From Thalassospira xiamenensis M-5 = DSM 17429 (GTDB taxonomy: Bacteria > Pseudomonadota > Alphaproteobacteria > Rhodospirillales > Thalassospiraceae): 64,000 nucleotides of DNA. The notes under the pieces are model-generated. The model was not told where the DNA came from and made no database searches. It saw nothing but the letters and a program-made list of their open reading frames with translations. Positions 36,303 through 47,222 of this stretch are shown piece by piece (positions within the stretch are counted from its first letter, which is position 1; each line of letters begins with the position of its first letter). A program made the translations under genes and the position numbers. The stretch spans positions 2,576,501 to 2,640,500 of the forward strand of contig NZ_CP004388.1 of assembly GCF_000300235.2 (NCBI RefSeq), read 5' to 3'.

Positions 36303-37913
36303 ATGACGGTTCTGAAATCTGCGATAAATCCCCGCTCGGAAGATTTCCGCAACAATGCCGAACAGATGGAACAACTGGTTGCCGATCTGCGTGATCAGAT
36401 CACGCAGATCAAACTTGGCGGCGGTGAACGCGCGCGCGACCGGCACACAGGGCGCGGCAAACTTCTGCCCCGTGAACGTATCCGTCAATTGCTGGATATC
36501 GGGTCCCCGTTCCTTGAACTGTCACAGCTTGCCGCCTATGGCATGTATGACGATGAAGACGTTCCTGCTGCGGGCATCATCACCGGGATTGGTCGGGTTT
36601 CAGGCGTTGAATGCGTCATCGTTGCCAATGATGCCACGGTCAAAGGCGGCTCCTATTACCCGATGACGGTGAAGAAGCACCTTCGCGCGCAGGAAATCGC
36701 GCTCGAAAACAATCTGCCCTGCATTTATCTGGTCGATAGCGGCGGGGCGAACCTGCCACGGCAGGATGATGTTTTCCCGGATCGCGACCATTTCGGCCGC
36801 ATCTTTTTCAATCAGGCAACCATGTCTTCCAAAGGCATTCCGCAAATCGCGGTTGTCATGGGGTCCTGTACGGCGGGTGGCGCCTATGTACCGGCAATGT
36901 CCGATGAAAGCATTATCGTTCGTAAACAGGGCACGATCTTTTTGGGGGGGCCGCCCCTGGTGAAGGCCGCAACCGGCGAAGTTGTCTCGGCCGAGGACCT
37001 TGGCGGCGCGGATGTTCATTGCAAGACATCGGGCGTGACCGATCACTATGCACAGGACGATGCCCACGCATTGTCGATTGCGCGCAATATCGTCAAGAAC
37101 CTGAACTGGACGAAAAATCCCGGTTTGACCCTGACCACGCCGCGCGACCCCGCCTATGACCCGCGCGAAATTTATGGCGTTATTCCAAGCGATTCCAAGA
37201 AACCCTACGACGTGCGCGAAGTCATTGCCCGCATCGTAGACGGATCAGACTTTGACGAGTTCAAGGCCCAGTATGGTACGACACTGGTTACCGGCTTTGC
37301 CCGCATTTTCGGCTATCCGGTCGGGATCATTGCCAATAATGGCATCCTGTTTTCCGAGAGTGCGCTTAAAGGCGCACACTTCATTGAACTCTGTTGCCAA
37401 CGCGGTATTCCACTGGTGTTCTTGCAGAACATCACCGGTTTCATGATCGGGCGCAAATATGAAAGTGGCGGCATTGCCAAGGATGGCGCGAAGTTGGTCA
37501 CCGCCGTTGCGACCGCCAATGTTCCCAAATTTACCGTCCTGATCGGTGGTTCATTTGGTGCGGGCAACTATGGCATGTGTGGCCGTGCTTATAGCCCGCG
37601 ATTCCTTTGGATGTGGCCAAATGCACGAATTTCAGTCATGGGCGGGGAACAGGCGGCAAACGTTTTGACCCAAATCCGCGCCGATGCACAGGAAAAGCGC
37701 GGTGAAACATGGCCCATAGAAGAACAGGAAGCCTTCAAAGGCCCGATCCGCGACCAGTATGAAGAACAGGGTCATCCCTATTACGCGTCTGCGCGACTTT
37801 GGGACGATGGGGTGATTGATCCGGCCGATACCCGCATGGTTCTTGGGCTTGGTCTTTCGGCAGCACTTAACAAACCGGTCGAGGAAACGCGCTTTGGCGT
37901 GTTCCGGATGTGA
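36303..37913 (+). CDS. liuB: Methylcrotonyl-CoA carboxylase, carboxyltransferase (beta) subunit
   Basis: It moves CO2 from biotin to 3-methylcrotonyl-CoA in leucine breakdown. The 536-residue protein has the acyl-CoA carboxyltransferase fold with typical MCC motifs: [40 protein letters not shown], and [20 protein letters not shown]. The ending [20 protein letters not shown] is the family C-terminus. I start at the ATG at 36303; a TTG two codons upstream is also possible. It is the first gene of liuB-liuC-liuD-liuE; liuA is not in front of it. Confidence 0.94.
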   Translation: MTVLKSAINPRSEDFRNNAEQMEQLVADLRDQITQIKLGGGERARDRHTGRGKLLPRERIRQLLDIGSPFLELSQLAAYGMYDDEDVPAAGIITGIGRVSGVECVIVANDATVKGGSYYPMTVKKHLRAQEIALENNLPCIYLVDSGGANLPRQDDVFPDRDHFGRIFFNQATMSSKGIPQIAVVMGSCTAGGAYVPAMSDESIIVRKQGTIFLGGPPLVKAATGEVVSAEDLGGADVHCKTSGVTDHYAQDDAHALSIARNIVKNLNWTKNPGLTLTTPRDPAYDPREIYGVIPSDSKKPYDVREVIARIVDGSDFDEFKAQYGTTLVTGFARIFGYPVGIIANNGILFSESALKGAHFIELCCQRGIPLVFLQNITGFMIGRKYESGGIAKDGAKLVTAVATANVPKFTVLIGGSFGAGNYGMCGRAYSPRFLWMWPNARISVMGGEQAANVLTQIRADAQEKRGETWPIEEQEAFKGPIRDQYEEQGHPYYASARLWDDGVIDPADTRMVLGLGLSAALNKPVEETRFGVFRM

Positions 37914-37920
37914 GGCTGGC

Positions 37921-38742
37921 ATGAGCAATGTAAACACCGATAACACCAATCCATCAACCGATGCCGTGATGTGCCAGATCAGCGCATCGGGCGTTGCCCG
38001 CATCACGCTGAACCGTCCGGAAATCCACAACGCGTTTGACGATATCCTGATCGGCGATCTGACGGCCAAGCTGGAATCGCTGAATGCCGATCCGCTTGTG
38101 CGGGTAATCATTCTGTCCGGCGCGGGCAAAAGCTTTTCTGCCGGGGCCGACCTGAATTGGATGAAGCGCATGGCCAGTTACAGCCATGACGAAAATCTTG
38201 AAGATTCCCACAAGCTTGCAAAACTGATGAAGGTTTTGAACTTTGCGTCAAAACCAACCATCGGGCTCATCAACGGGGCGGCCTTTGGTGGTGGGGTTGG
38301 GCTGGCAGCATGTTGCGACATTGTGATTGCGTCTGATCGCGCCAGTTTCTGCCTGTCAGAGGTCAAACTGGGCCTGATCCCAGCGGTTATTTCTCCCTAT
38401 GTGGTTGAGGCCATTGGCGTCTCGCACGCCCGTCGTTATTTTCTGACAGCGGAGCGTTTTGATGCCGCTACCGCCCACGCCATCGGATTGGTCCATGAAA
38501 TTGTTTCAGGTGACGATCTGATAGCGCGTGGCGACGCCATGGCAAAGCTTTTGCTGGCGAATGGCCCGGGTGCCATGGATGCAGCAAAATCGCTGATTTA
38601 TGCGGTTGCCAACAAACCGATTGACGATGATGTCATTGACGATACCGCACGACGTATTGCCGATCAGCGCGCAAGTGCCGAAGGCCGTGAAGGTGTCAGT
38701 GCATTTCTTGAAAAACGCCCCGCGAAGTGGAGTGAGAATTAA
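37921..38742 (+). CDS. liuC: Enoyl-CoA hydratase, probable 3-methylglutaconyl-CoA hydratase
   Basis: A 273-residue crotonase-fold enzyme. The oxyanion-hole segments are GKSFSAGADLNWMKRMASY and INGAAFGGGVGLAACCDIVI, and the catalytic acidic residue lies in LSEVKLGLIPAVISPYV. The next genes are the biotin subunit and HMG-CoA lyase, so it most likely hydrates methylglutaconyl-CoA. GAGG lies 5 bases before the ATG. The first 15 residues are Asn/Thr-rich and not part of the fold. Confidence 0.9.
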   Translation: MSNVNTDNTNPSTDAVMCQISASGVARITLNRPEIHNAFDDILIGDLTAKLESLNADPLVRVIILSGAGKSFSAGADLNWMKRMASYSHDENLEDSHKLAKLMKVLNFASKPTIGLINGAAFGGGVGLAACCDIVIASDRASFCLSEVKLGLIPAVISPYVVEAIGVSHARRYFLTAERFDAATAHAIGLVHEIVSGDDLIARGDAMAKLLLANGPGAMDAAKSLIYAVANKPIDDDVIDDTARRIADQRASAEGREGVSAFLEKRPAKWSEN

Positions 38743-38744
38743 TC

Positions 38745-40748
38745 ATGCCGCGCAAAATACTGATCGCCAACCGTGGTGAAATTGCCTGCCGCGTGATTGA
38801 AACCGCACGCCGCATGGGCATCCAAACCGTCGCGGTTTATTCCGACGCGGATGCCAATGCCCTGCATGTCCAACGGGCCGACGAGGCCTATCACATCGGC
38901 GGTCCAGCCCCGAAAGACAGCTATTTGCGCGTTGATCGTTTGCTTGATGTCATTGCACAATCGGGGGCAGATGCGGTTCACCCGGGTTATGGTTTCCTGT
39001 CGGAAAATGCAGGGTTTGCAGATGCCCTTGAAAAAGCGGGCTGTGTCTTTGTTGGCCCACCGGCAAGTGCGATCCGCGCGATGGGATCGAAATCCGAAGC
39101 CAAGAAAATCATGGGCAAGGCGGGTGTTCCGCTGGTTCCCGGTTATCACGGCGAAGATCAGGACCCGGATATTCTGGCCGCAGAAGCAGACAAGATCGGA
39201 TATCCGGTTCTGATCAAGGCATCGGCGGGTGGCGGCGGCAAAGGCATGCGGGCGGTTGAAAAACCCGTCGATTTCAAGGATGCCCTTGTCAGTTGCAAAC
39301 GAGAAGCCGCCAGCAGCTTTGGCGACGATCATTGCCTGATTGAAAAGCTGATCGTCAAACCACGCCATGTTGAAATTCAGGTCTTTGCCGATAGTCATGG
39401 CAATGCGGTTTACCTGTTTGAACGCGACTGTTCCCTGCAACGTCGCCACCAGAAAGTCATTGAAGAGGCCCCGGCCCCGAACATGCCCGAAGATCTTCGG
39501 GCACAGATGGGCAAGGCCGCCGTTGATGCCGCAAAGGCGATTGGTTATCAGGGGGCTGGTACGGTCGAATTCCTGCTAGATGCGTCGGGTGCGTTCTATT
39601 TCATGGAAATGAACACACGCCTTCAGGTCGAACATCCAGTGACCGAGATGATCACCGGCGAAGACCTTGTTGAATGGCAATTGCGTGTTGCTGACGGTGA
39701 AAAGCTGCCCAAGGCACAGGAAGAACTGACCATTAACGGCCATGCCTTCGAAGTCCGACTGTATGCCGAAGACCCGCATAATGATTTCCTGCCCGCCACC
39801 GGCACACTTGTGCATATGCGCATGCCCGCGGCCAATGATCACGTGCGGATAGATACCGGCGTTTACGAAGGCGGCGAGGTTTCAATTCATTATGACCCGA
39901 TGATCGCAAAGCTGATCACTTGGGATACGGATCGCATATCGGCACTGCGCCGGATGGCAACCGCACTTAACGATGTACAGATTGTCGGCGTAACAACCAA
40001 TACCGGTTTTCTTGCCAATATTGCGCGTCATCCGGCCTTTGAGCGCGGCGAAGTCGAAACCGGTTTCATCAGCCAGTATCTTGACGATCTGATCCCTGCC
40101 CCGGCGGTGCCTGATAATGACGCATTGGCCTTTGCCACCCTTGATATTCTGATGCGTCGCGATGCCGAGGCCAAAAGCCATGCGGCGCAAAGCAGCGACC
40201 CCTATTCCCCGTGGCACAGCACATCGGGATGGCGGATGAATGATGACAACCACCATAATCTGATCCTGCGCCATGACGGTGCAGAACTGAAAATCAGGGT
40301 GCATTACCGCACGCACGGTTATGTCATCGATATGCCTGACGGCAATTCGGTTACGGCCCATGCCGAATTCGGCGGTGATGGGACCATTCATGCAACACTT
40401 GATCAGGTGCGCAAACGCGCAAGTGTCCTTCGCGATGGCAATCGACTGACGATCTTCCGCGAAGGACGTTCTGACCGGTTGGAGATTTTTGATCCGGTTG
40501 CCGCCGCAGGCGGGCAGGAAGGTGCCGGTGGCGGGTTAACAGCGCCGATGCCCGGTAAAATCATTGCCGTGCTGACGGAACCGGGGCAATCTGTTGCTGC
40601 AGGCGACAAGCTTGTGGTGATGGAAGCAATGAAAATGGAACACACTATTTCAGCACCGGTTTCGGGCTCGGTCCGCGAGATATTCTTTGCCGTTGGCGAT
40701 CAGGTTGATGATGGCGCGGAATTGATCGCCATCGAGGAGGCCGAATAG
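38745..40748 (+). CDS. liuD: Methylcrotonyl-CoA carboxylase, biotin (alpha) subunit
   Basis: A 667-residue biotin-dependent carboxylase: biotin carboxylase domain at the N-terminus ([34 protein letters not shown]), then a linker and a C-terminal biotinyl domain with the acceptor Lys in [11 protein letters not shown]. The fusion of both distinguishes it from AccC at 462. It starts 2 bases after the liuC stop and carries the biotin used by LiuB. A propionyl-CoA type role is less likely given the neighbours. Confidence 0.95.
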   Translation: MPRKILIANRGEIACRVIETARRMGIQTVAVYSDADANALHVQRADEAYHIGGPAPKDSYLRVDRLLDVIAQSGADAVHPGYGFLSENAGFADALEKAGCVFVGPPASAIRAMGSKSEAKKIMGKAGVPLVPGYHGEDQDPDILAAEADKIGYPVLIKASAGGGGKGMRAVEKPVDFKDALVSCKREAASSFGDDHCLIEKLIVKPRHVEIQVFADSHGNAVYLFERDCSLQRRHQKVIEEAPAPNMPEDLRAQMGKAAVDAAKAIGYQGAGTVEFLLDASGAFYFMEMNTRLQVEHPVTEMITGEDLVEWQLRVADGEKLPKAQEELTINGHAFEVRLYAEDPHNDFLPATGTLVHMRMPAANDHVRIDTGVYEGGEVSIHYDPMIAKLITWDTDRISALRRMATALNDVQIVGVTTNTGFLANIARHPAFERGEVETGFISQYLDDLIPAPAVPDNDALAFATLDILMRRDAEAKSHAAQSSDPYSPWHSTSGWRMNDDNHHNLILRHDGAELKIRVHYRTHGYVIDMPDGNSVTAHAEFGGDGTIHATLDQVRKRASVLRDGNRLTIFREGRSDRLEIFDPVAAAGGQEGAGGGLTAPMPGKIIAVLTEPGQSVAAGDKLVVMEAMKMEHTISAPVSGSVREIFFAVGDQVDDGAELIAIEEAE

Positions 40749-40749
40749 A

Positions 40750-41679
40750 ATGCCCCGCCTTTCGGTTTTGCCCGCGCGTGTCAAAATCGTCGAAGTCGGT
40801 CCGCGTGACGGGTTGCAGAACGAAAAGGCGATGGTTGCGACCGACATCAAGGTCGAACTGATACACCGCCTTTGCAATGCAGGCCTTTCGGTGATCGAAG
40901 CCACCGCCTTTGTCAGCCCGAAATGGGTCCCGCAAATGGCCGATGCATCCGACGTCATGGCCCGTATTTTGCGTAAACCGGGCGTCACCTATCCGGTTCT
41001 GGCCCCCAACCTCAAAGGGCTTGAAGCCGCCATCGAAGCAGGTGCAACCGAAGTTGCAGTTTTTGGTGCGGCATCGGAGAGCTTTTCGCAGAAGAATATC
41101 AATTGTTCCATCGCTGAGAGCCTTGATCGGTTCCGTCCGGTGGTCGCCGCAGCGCGTGATGCCAACATCGCCGTGCGCGGGTATGTTTCCTGTGTTCTTG
41201 GATGCCCTTACGAGGGTGAAATTGCCCCACAGAAGGTTACAGACGTCGCCAAAGCCCTGTTTGATATGGGGGCTTATGAAATCAGTCTGGGCGATACCAT
41301 CGGCACCGGCACACCCGGCAAAGCACAGGCCATGATCGAAGCCGTTGCAAATCAGGTTGCCATCGAAAAACTTGCCGCCCATTTCCATGATACATATGGC
41401 CAGGCATTGGCAAATCTTCTGGCGGTATTGCAGATGGGGGTTGCCACGATTGATAGCTCCGTCGCCGGTCTTGGCGGATGCCCCTATGCCAAAGGGGCCA
41501 GTGGCAATGTTGCGACCGAAGACGTCGTCTATATGCTGAACGGTCTTGGCATCGAAACCGGTGTCGACCTTGAAAAGCTTGTAGAAACAGGTAGCTGGAT
41601 TACCGGAAAAATCGGCCGCCAGTCCGGATCAAAGGCCAATCTGGCGCTTGCTGCCAAACGCGACACTGTCGGGATCTGA
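40750..41679 (+). CDS. liuE: Hydroxymethylglutaryl-CoA lyase
   Basis: It splits HMG-CoA into acetyl-CoA and acetoacetate, the last step of leucine breakdown. The 309-residue protein has the TIM-barrel metal site ([16 protein letters not shown]), the catalytic Cys segment ([20 protein letters not shown]) and the [20 protein letters not shown] loop. It begins just one base after the liuD stop, with GAGGAGG upstream, closing the liu operon. Confidence 0.95.
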   Translation: MPRLSVLPARVKIVEVGPRDGLQNEKAMVATDIKVELIHRLCNAGLSVIEATAFVSPKWVPQMADASDVMARILRKPGVTYPVLAPNLKGLEAAIEAGATEVAVFGAASESFSQKNINCSIAESLDRFRPVVAAARDANIAVRGYVSCVLGCPYEGEIAPQKVTDVAKALFDMGAYEISLGDTIGTGTPGKAQAMIEAVANQVAIEKLAAHFHDTYGQALANLLAVLQMGVATIDSSVAGLGGCPYAKGASGNVATEDVVYMLNGLGIETGVDLEKLVETGSWITGKIGRQSGSKANLALAAKRDTVGI

Positions 41680-41683
41680 TCGC

Positions 41684-42187
41684 ATGGCCGCCGCCGAGAC
41701 ATATCGTTTCCGGCGGGCCGTCCCCAGCGATTTTCCCATGATACGACGCTGGTTGCGGGTACCCGAAGTGGCGCGATGGTGGGGTGCACCGGACGAGCAG
41801 ATCGAACTGATCACCGAAGATATCGAGCTGCCGGAAATGGCAACGCTGATTGTATCCTATCGCAATCGACCATTCGCCTTTGCCCAGCATTATGACGCGC
41901 ATCAATGGCCGCAGCCCCATTTTGCTCACCTTCCCAAGGGTACACGATGCATTGATGCCTTCATTGGCGTGCCCGACATGATGGGATGCGGCCACGGCAA
42001 AATGTTTTTGCGATTATTGGCGCAAATGCTGATCGAACGCGGCGCACCAATGGTCGCGATTGACCCGGATCCGGAAAATGTGCGAGCGCGAAAAAGTTAC
42101 GAGGCCGCCGGTTTCATCGGTAACACCGAATATGAAACCGGCGATGGTCCGTGTGTGTTGATGCAGTTTAAACAAAACGAAGATTAA
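41684..42187 (+). CDS. GNAT family acetyltransferase, AAC(6')-like
   Basis: A 167-residue protein beginning TYRFRRAVPSDFPMIRRWLR, with the VARWWGAPDEQ block that also occurs in AAC(6') and siderophore acetyltransferases, and the family end SYEAAGFIGNTEYETGDGP. The acetyl-CoA loop reads MGCGHGKMFLRLLAQML. It follows liuE by 4 bases and could be read through from the operon, but is not part of leucine breakdown. The acceptor is unknown, and resemblance alone does not show antibiotic resistance. Its end overlaps the end of the facing chemoreceptor gene by 4 bases. Confidence 0.83.
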   Translation: MAAAETYRFRRAVPSDFPMIRRWLRVPEVARWWGAPDEQIELITEDIELPEMATLIVSYRNRPFAFAQHYDAHQWPQPHFAHLPKGTRCIDAFIGVPDMMGCGHGKMFLRLLAQMLIERGAPMVAIDPDPENVRARKSYEAAGFIGNTEYETGDGPCVLMQFKQNED

Positions 42188-43852
42188 GCTGCCTTGACCG
42201 CTGTCAGGAAAGATTCAACTTTCAGACGCAAGGTTTCTGCCTGCTCAGACAGCTCACCCGATGCATTCAACACTTGCTCGGCAGCGGCACCGGTTGATGT
42301 CGCCGCCTCGTTAACACCATGAATGTTTTCGGTTACCTCGCTTGTTCCGGCTGACGCCTGCTGAACATTTCGGGTGATTTCTTCGGTGGCAGCCCCCTGC
42401 TGTTCCACAGCACTTGCAATCGTTGCCGCAATTTCGCTGATCTCAGCAATCGTACCGCCAATAGAGTCAATCGCAACCACCGCACCTTCTGTTTCCGCCT
42501 GAATTCCTGTGATCTGGGCAGTAATCTCTTCGGTTGCTTTTGATGTCGCGTTTGCGAGATTTTTGACCTCGGCAGCAACAACAGCAAAACCTTTCCCTGC
42601 CTCACCTGCCCGCGCAGCTTCAATCGTTGCATTCAATGCCAAAAGGTTGGTCTGCGCAGCAATATCGCTAATCAACCCAACCACATCACCAATCTTCTGG
42701 GCAGCTTCCGCAAGGCCGCGTACCTGAGCGTTGGTATTTTCCGCCTCGGAAACAGCCTTGTTTGCAACTTGCGATGATTGATTGACCTGATGACTGATCT
42801 CCGAAATCGAAGCACTCAATTCCTCGGATGCACTCGCAACGGTTTGAACATTGTTGGATGCCTGTTCAGCCGCCGCTGCGACCACAGTTGACTGACGATT
42901 GGTTTCTTCTGCCGTTGCTGTCATAGATGAAGCTGTTGCCTGCATTTCTGTTGCCGCAGATGATACGCTTTTCAGCACCAGAGACATGTCGGCATCGAAA
43001 TCATTGGTAAGCTTCTCGATGACTTTCACGCGGGCTTCTCTTCGCTTTTGTGCCTCGGCCTCCTGTGCGGCAAGCTGTTCAGCCCGGATCATGTTTTCTT
43101 TGAAAACCAGCACGGCTTTGGCCATATCGCCGATTTCATCCTTATGATCCTGCCCGGGGATTGGTGTTTCTTTATCGCCGGCGGCAAGAACCGTCATGGC
43201 TTCCGTAATATTCCGGATAGGATTGGATATTCCCGTCCCAATCAGCCAAGCAGCACCAATACCGCAAACCACCGCAGCAACTGAAATTGACGTCACAAGC
43301 ATGATGGTATTCTGGATATCCTCGGTAACCATCGGCCCGAGCTTATCCTGCTCTTGCCTGATTTCAAGTTTCAGGTTTTCAAGATTGGATGCAACCTCTG
43401 GACCGATACGGTCCAGACCTTCAATAACAAGCTGGTCTCTTTGAGGATCACCAGCCGGAATTTTGACAACTGATTGAAAGACTTGAAGATAGTCAGCCAA
43501 ATCATCGTTCGTTTCCTCGATGAGGGCTTTTCGCGCACCCTGATCAACCAGCGTGCCGAGTTTTTCATTCAATTCAGATGCTGTTTGCAGACGCGTGAGC
43601 ACAGTGCTGATGGCTGTTTGCCGGCCCGGTCAGCAGATAGTCTCTAACGCCAACCCTGGCTTCGAGCATGTTGGCCTGTACCCGGCCTGCCTCGTTAGAC
43701 TGTATTGCAATAGATCGGTATCTATCAAAATCGCTACCTATCCCGGTTAACGTGACGAACCCCAGTATGGATATCGACACCAGAAGCAAAAGAACGAGCC
43801 CGAAGCCACCAAAGATTTTAGGCGCTATTTTAAGTCTTTTTAAAATTGACAT
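42184..43852 (-). pseudogene. Chemoreceptor (MCP) with a frameshift in its sensor domain
   Basis: Two frames hold one receptor. The first (43852 down to a stop at 43574) has the start with GGAGG 5 bases upstream, a membrane segment (residues about 10-32) and the start of a periplasmic sensor ending RVGVRDYLLTGPANS. The second, from about 43629 down, continues the sensor (LTRLQTASELNEKLGTLVDQ), a second membrane segment, HAMP and the signalling tip [21 protein letters not shown] shift of one base in the range 43574-43629 would restore one protein of about 555 residues. It is either a real disruption or a sequencing or assembly error; the sensor region is otherwise intact. Confidence 0.75.
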
Positions 43853-44002
43853 ATTTCCCTCCAAAGATGCAGGCACACTCCTTAATGTTGTTTGGAAGGA
43901 AATAAATTCAACCAGAACAATTGTATTCAGACAGCAATAGAAAACCGCACTTTAGCGGGCCATTTTCAGGGCATTGAGCGCCGTCAGCGGAATATACTTT
44001 GG

Positions 44003-45382
44003 TTACAAAATCTTAGAACTACCATAAGTTGTCTGCAAACCACCCTCCCTATCAGATGCCCCCATCCGGCGGGCCAGACGGTAACTGACGATTCCGGTGA
44101 TGGTTCCAAAAAGAACAATTCCGGCGGCCTGCCCGAACAAAACACCTGTTGCACCCAAATAATAACTGCCAAGCCATACCAGCGGGATCACCCCCAGCAG
44201 TTCCTTCGCGAGATCGAAGATCATCGCGAGATTGGGACGCCCGGTAACGTTAAAAAAGGTATGTGATGAAAATTGCAGACCGAGGAACATATAAAAGGGT
44301 GCTGTAAAACTGTAAAAAATCGATAGATACGCCGTTGTTTGATCGGTCGCGCTGAAAAGCATCGCAATCTGGCTTTGAAACAGGAACAGGGCAGCGCAGA
44401 CAGTAACCCCGTAAACCGCCACCAATCCCCAGACATTATGCCAGATGCTGCGCACCCGTTCGGCCTTTGCCGCAGCAAAATTCTGGCCGATGATCGGGCC
44501 GATTGCCTGGGGTAACGCCATGTAGCCAACAAAGACGAATGGCGCGATACGTTCAATGATCGCCATGGCGGCCACCGCATCGGGCCCATACTTTGCCATG
44601 CTGGACATGATAAAGGCGCTGGCAATTGGCGGGCCAACCTTTGCCAATCCGACTGGTACGGTTACACGGGCAATATCACGGATGTCCTTGCGGAAAAGAT
44701 TCGCATCAAACTGGCCAAGCATGTGATGAACGTTTCGAACACCGTAAAAGGCAACTGCCATGATTACGATCCGTGACACGACGGTTGCCCATGCCGCCCC
44801 TTCGACACCCCAATCAAAACCAAAGATGAAAATCGGATCGAGGACTGCATTGACCGCCGCCCCGGCCATTTTCGACCACATGGCACGCTGCTTTGCCCCG
44901 ATGGCACGCAACAACGCGCCCGATGACATGCTAAGCACCAGAACCGGCAAGCACAGGATCACGATCTGCACATAAGTGATGCCGATATCACGGGCCTTGC
45001 CGGTCGCCCCGAACATATCAAGCATCCAAGGTGCCGACAGCCACAAGACGACCGTCATCACGCCCGATAGCACAAAACCGAATACCAGAACATGTGTGGC
45101 ATAGACTTTTGCCCTGTCCCGATCACCTAGCCCCTCAGCACGGGAAACAAGTGCTGTCATTGCGGTCGATATGCCAAGCGACACGGCAAGTGTGAAAAAG
45201 ATAATCGGCCATGCAAAGCCAAGACCGGCAATGATTTCCACATCCCTCAGAAGGCTCAGGAAAAACAGATCAAGCGCATCAACCAGAACCATCGCCACCA
45301 GCGCAAGCATGCTGGTATGCGCCATTGAAAAGATGTGACGCAGGATTGAACCAGAGACAAAATATTGCGACTGCATAGCCAT
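44003..45382 (-). CDS. MATE family efflux transporter
   Basis: A 459-residue membrane protein with about twelve hydrophobic segments in two halves of six, as in the MATE (NorM/DinF-like) exporters. Markers are LVDALDLFFLSLLRDVEIIA in segment 1-2, GALLRAIGAKQRAMWSKMAG between segments 4 and 5, and AVNAVLDPIFIFGFDWGVEG after it. Such exporters pump cationic drugs or metabolites out with Na or H coupling; the substrate is not predictable. It is a single gene. The first three residues MAM offer two possible starts. Confidence 0.9.
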   Translation of the reverse strand: MAMQSQYFVSGSILRHIFSMAHTSMLALVAMVLVDALDLFFLSLLRDVEIIAGLGFAWPIIFFTLAVSLGISTAMTALVSRAEGLGDRDRAKVYATHVLVFGFVLSGVMTVVLWLSAPWMLDMFGATGKARDIGITYVQIVILCLPVLVLSMSSGALLRAIGAKQRAMWSKMAGAAVNAVLDPIFIFGFDWGVEGAAWATVVSRIVIMAVAFYGVRNVHHMLGQFDANLFRKDIRDIARVTVPVGLAKVGPPIASAFIMSSMAKYGPDAVAAMAIIERIAPFVFVGYMALPQAIGPIIGQNFAAAKAERVRSIWHNVWGLVAVYGVTVCAALFLFQSQIAMLFSATDQTTAYLSIFYSFTAPFYMFLGLQFSSHTFFNVTGRPNLAMIFDLAKELLGVIPLVWLGSYYLGATGVLFGQAAGIVLFGTITGIVSYRLARRMGASDREGGLQTTYGSSKIL

Positions 45383-45416
45383 CGAATTTCACACTATGCA
45401 GAGCTGAGAAGCGCGT

Positions 45417-46766
45417 TCAGCCATCATTATTTGGCCGCAGGATAAATTCAAATTCGCGTTCTTCGGTGGTTGCACAATCATCCCCGGAAAGCAGCGGCAT
45501 GCGTGAAAGTCCTTCGCGGTTCACTGACGATGCCGATATTCTGGCGGCATCCGGGCCGATTTTCCATTTGGCGGCAATCACGCTCGGATTTTCGGCATCG
45601 AACTCGTCCAGCTTGCGCCCGATGCGAGACTGCAAAACCGGCGCATAAGGAAATTTCTGCTGGGTCCAGAAACGTTTAGAAGGCTGAAAATATCCAACTT
45701 CGTCCAGAAACGAGACACCAAAATAATAACAGGACTCAAGCGAGTTATAGAAACGACTGTCAGGGACGAAGCTGCCATCGCGCTTAAGGGAATGCCCAAC
45801 ACACCAATCAAGCATGGCGGCAATCTGTTCGCGCGCCAAGGCCCGTTCTGCCGACTGCATATGCGGCCACCCATAGCGAAAGATTTTCGCGACATCATAG
45901 TTGTTGTGATTATTAAATTCACCGCGGCTGAGCCATCCTTGCGGATATTCCATCTGGCGGCTTTCAAGAGTGGTGCGGATGATATCGGACCAATGCCCGA
46001 CGCACCCCTTGCGATATGACACGATATGAAAAGTATAGCTGAGATCATCGTAACGATGGGTTTTGCCATCCGAAATGTACCAAGGGCCCCAGTAACCGGT
46101 TTCGGGGTTCTGGATTTCATCAAGGAATTCGCGGAAGGCATCAACATAGCTTTGATCAAGATCGATGCCGCGCACATGTTTCTGCGCATAGCGTCGCAAG
46201 GACGGCTTGAAACAAAGCTGCGCCAGACAGCAGATCACACTGCCGAATTCATCGCGCTGATTGCGCCCGGTGGTGGCAATATCGGAAACAAGAAGCTTTT
46301 CCAGATAGTTTCGCATTGCCGGAGCCGTTGCAATCGGTTCGAGGAAATGCAGCGGATAACGCGGCGCGCGGCCTTCATTGGACAATTCATGCAAACGCAC
46401 GATGGTTGCATCAAATTTGTGGTGGAATTCGTTATATTTCCAACCCCACGAACCATCAACCGAAGACTGAGTTGCGACATAGCTTTGGTCAACATCGTCA
46501 AAGCTGTTTTCCAGTCTGTCGACAAGTTGGTCAAGTTCCGGCCAGTATGCCGTGTATCGCGCCAGCCATTTGGCGTAGATATACAATTGCTGGGACGCCA
46601 GCATTGTCCGGCTATATTCGGAAAATTTACGCAACGCCAGCGATAGCGCCCCCAGATAATCGATATATTTGAGCGCCTTGTCCTGATAGCCGTGATCGTA
46701 ACGCGTAAAATCCCGCGTAATCACGCAGCTATCACCAATCCCTGCCAGGCTTTGCTCAATCGACAT
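45417..46766 (-). CDS. Unknown protein, possibly alpha/alpha-toroid fold
   Basis: I do not recognise this 449-residue protein. It is soluble, with no signal peptide. Several repeat-like blocks share a Gly/Trp turn followed by a helix: VDGSWGWKYNEFHHKFDAT, NPETGYWGPWYISDGKTHRY, GWLSRGEFNNHNNYDVAK and KRDGSFVPDSRFYNSLESCY. This resembles the repeats of alpha/alpha-toroids (terpene cyclases, prenyltransferases, polysaccharide lyases and glycosidases), but no catalytic motif of these is certain. I start at MSIEQSLAGIG with AAAGG 6 bases upstream; the frame extends 23 codons further. It lies upstream of MATE on the same strand, 34 bases apart, so the two may be an operon. Confidence 0.65.
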   Translation of the reverse strand: MSIEQSLAGIGDSCVITRDFTRYDHGYQDKALKYIDYLGALSLALRKFSEYSRTMLASQQLYIYAKWLARYTAYWPELDQLVDRLENSFDDVDQSYVATQSSVDGSWGWKYNEFHHKFDATIVRLHELSNEGRAPRYPLHFLEPIATAPAMRNYLEKLLVSDIATTGRNQRDEFGSVICCLAQLCFKPSLRRYAQKHVRGIDLDQSYVDAFREFLDEIQNPETGYWGPWYISDGKTHRYDDLSYTFHIVSYRKGCVGHWSDIIRTTLESRQMEYPQGWLSRGEFNNHNNYDVAKIFRYGWPHMQSAERALAREQIAAMLDWCVGHSLKRDGSFVPDSRFYNSLESCYYFGVSFLDEVGYFQPSKRFWTQQKFPYAPVLQSRIGRKLDEFDAENPSVIAAKWKIGPDAARISASSVNREGLSRMPLLSGDDCATTEEREFEFILRPNNDG

Positions 46767-47149
46767 TGGTTGCCTTTTCCTGTTGAACCCAGAAATGCGA
46801 ACCTGCTTCCTTGCATCGGCCGCTACCGATGCCAACTGTCAGGAGATGCGTGAATTCCCCAATCCGCTTGGCAGGATTGCATCCTGTTGTTGGGACTGAT
46901 GTTTTCGGGCTCTCCTTTTTAGCCTGAAGGACAACCAAGCATTTTACAATGGTTGCCACGCAAAGGCACCTAAACAGCTAATAAGTGTATAGCTTGAAAC
47001 CGATCAAAACACCACTCTAAAGGTGAACTCTGGACGGATTTTCATATACAAAGGAATAATCATTGAGCCGCCAATATCAATTCCCTGCCCAGAAATGACG
47101 ACTGGGGTACCGCGATCAATGACAGAAAATACCGGCATTATAAGGGCAA
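46767..47149. other. Long leader region of the toroid-like gene with hairpins
   Basis: About 380 bases without a gene. Read on the minus strand it can form a stem GGCATCGG / CCGATGC around 46814-46833, and an upstream pair of CAACC / GGTTG arms near 46935-46965. These suggest a structured 5' leader of the toroid-like gene. I cannot match it to a known riboswitch. Confidence 0.4.
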
Positions 47150-47175
47150 AAGAAAAGACGCCCGCAACGGGCGCC
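47150..47175 (-). terminator. Terminator of the sulfite reductase cluster
   Basis: On the minus strand GGCGCCCG and CGGGCGTC form a stem with a 3-base loop and one G-U pair, followed by TTTTCTTTT. It lies 48 bases past the stop of the DUF934 gene. Confidence 0.8.
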
Positions 47176-47222
47176 TTAACGGAAATGCTATTTAAAGCTT
47201 GGCTTGATCAAATCAGATGAAA

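Noticed and set aside
41684-42187. Aminoglycoside resistance gene
   Set aside because: The GNAT resembles AAC(6') enzymes in a few blocks only; related chromosomal GNATs with other substrates share these, so resistance cannot be claimed.
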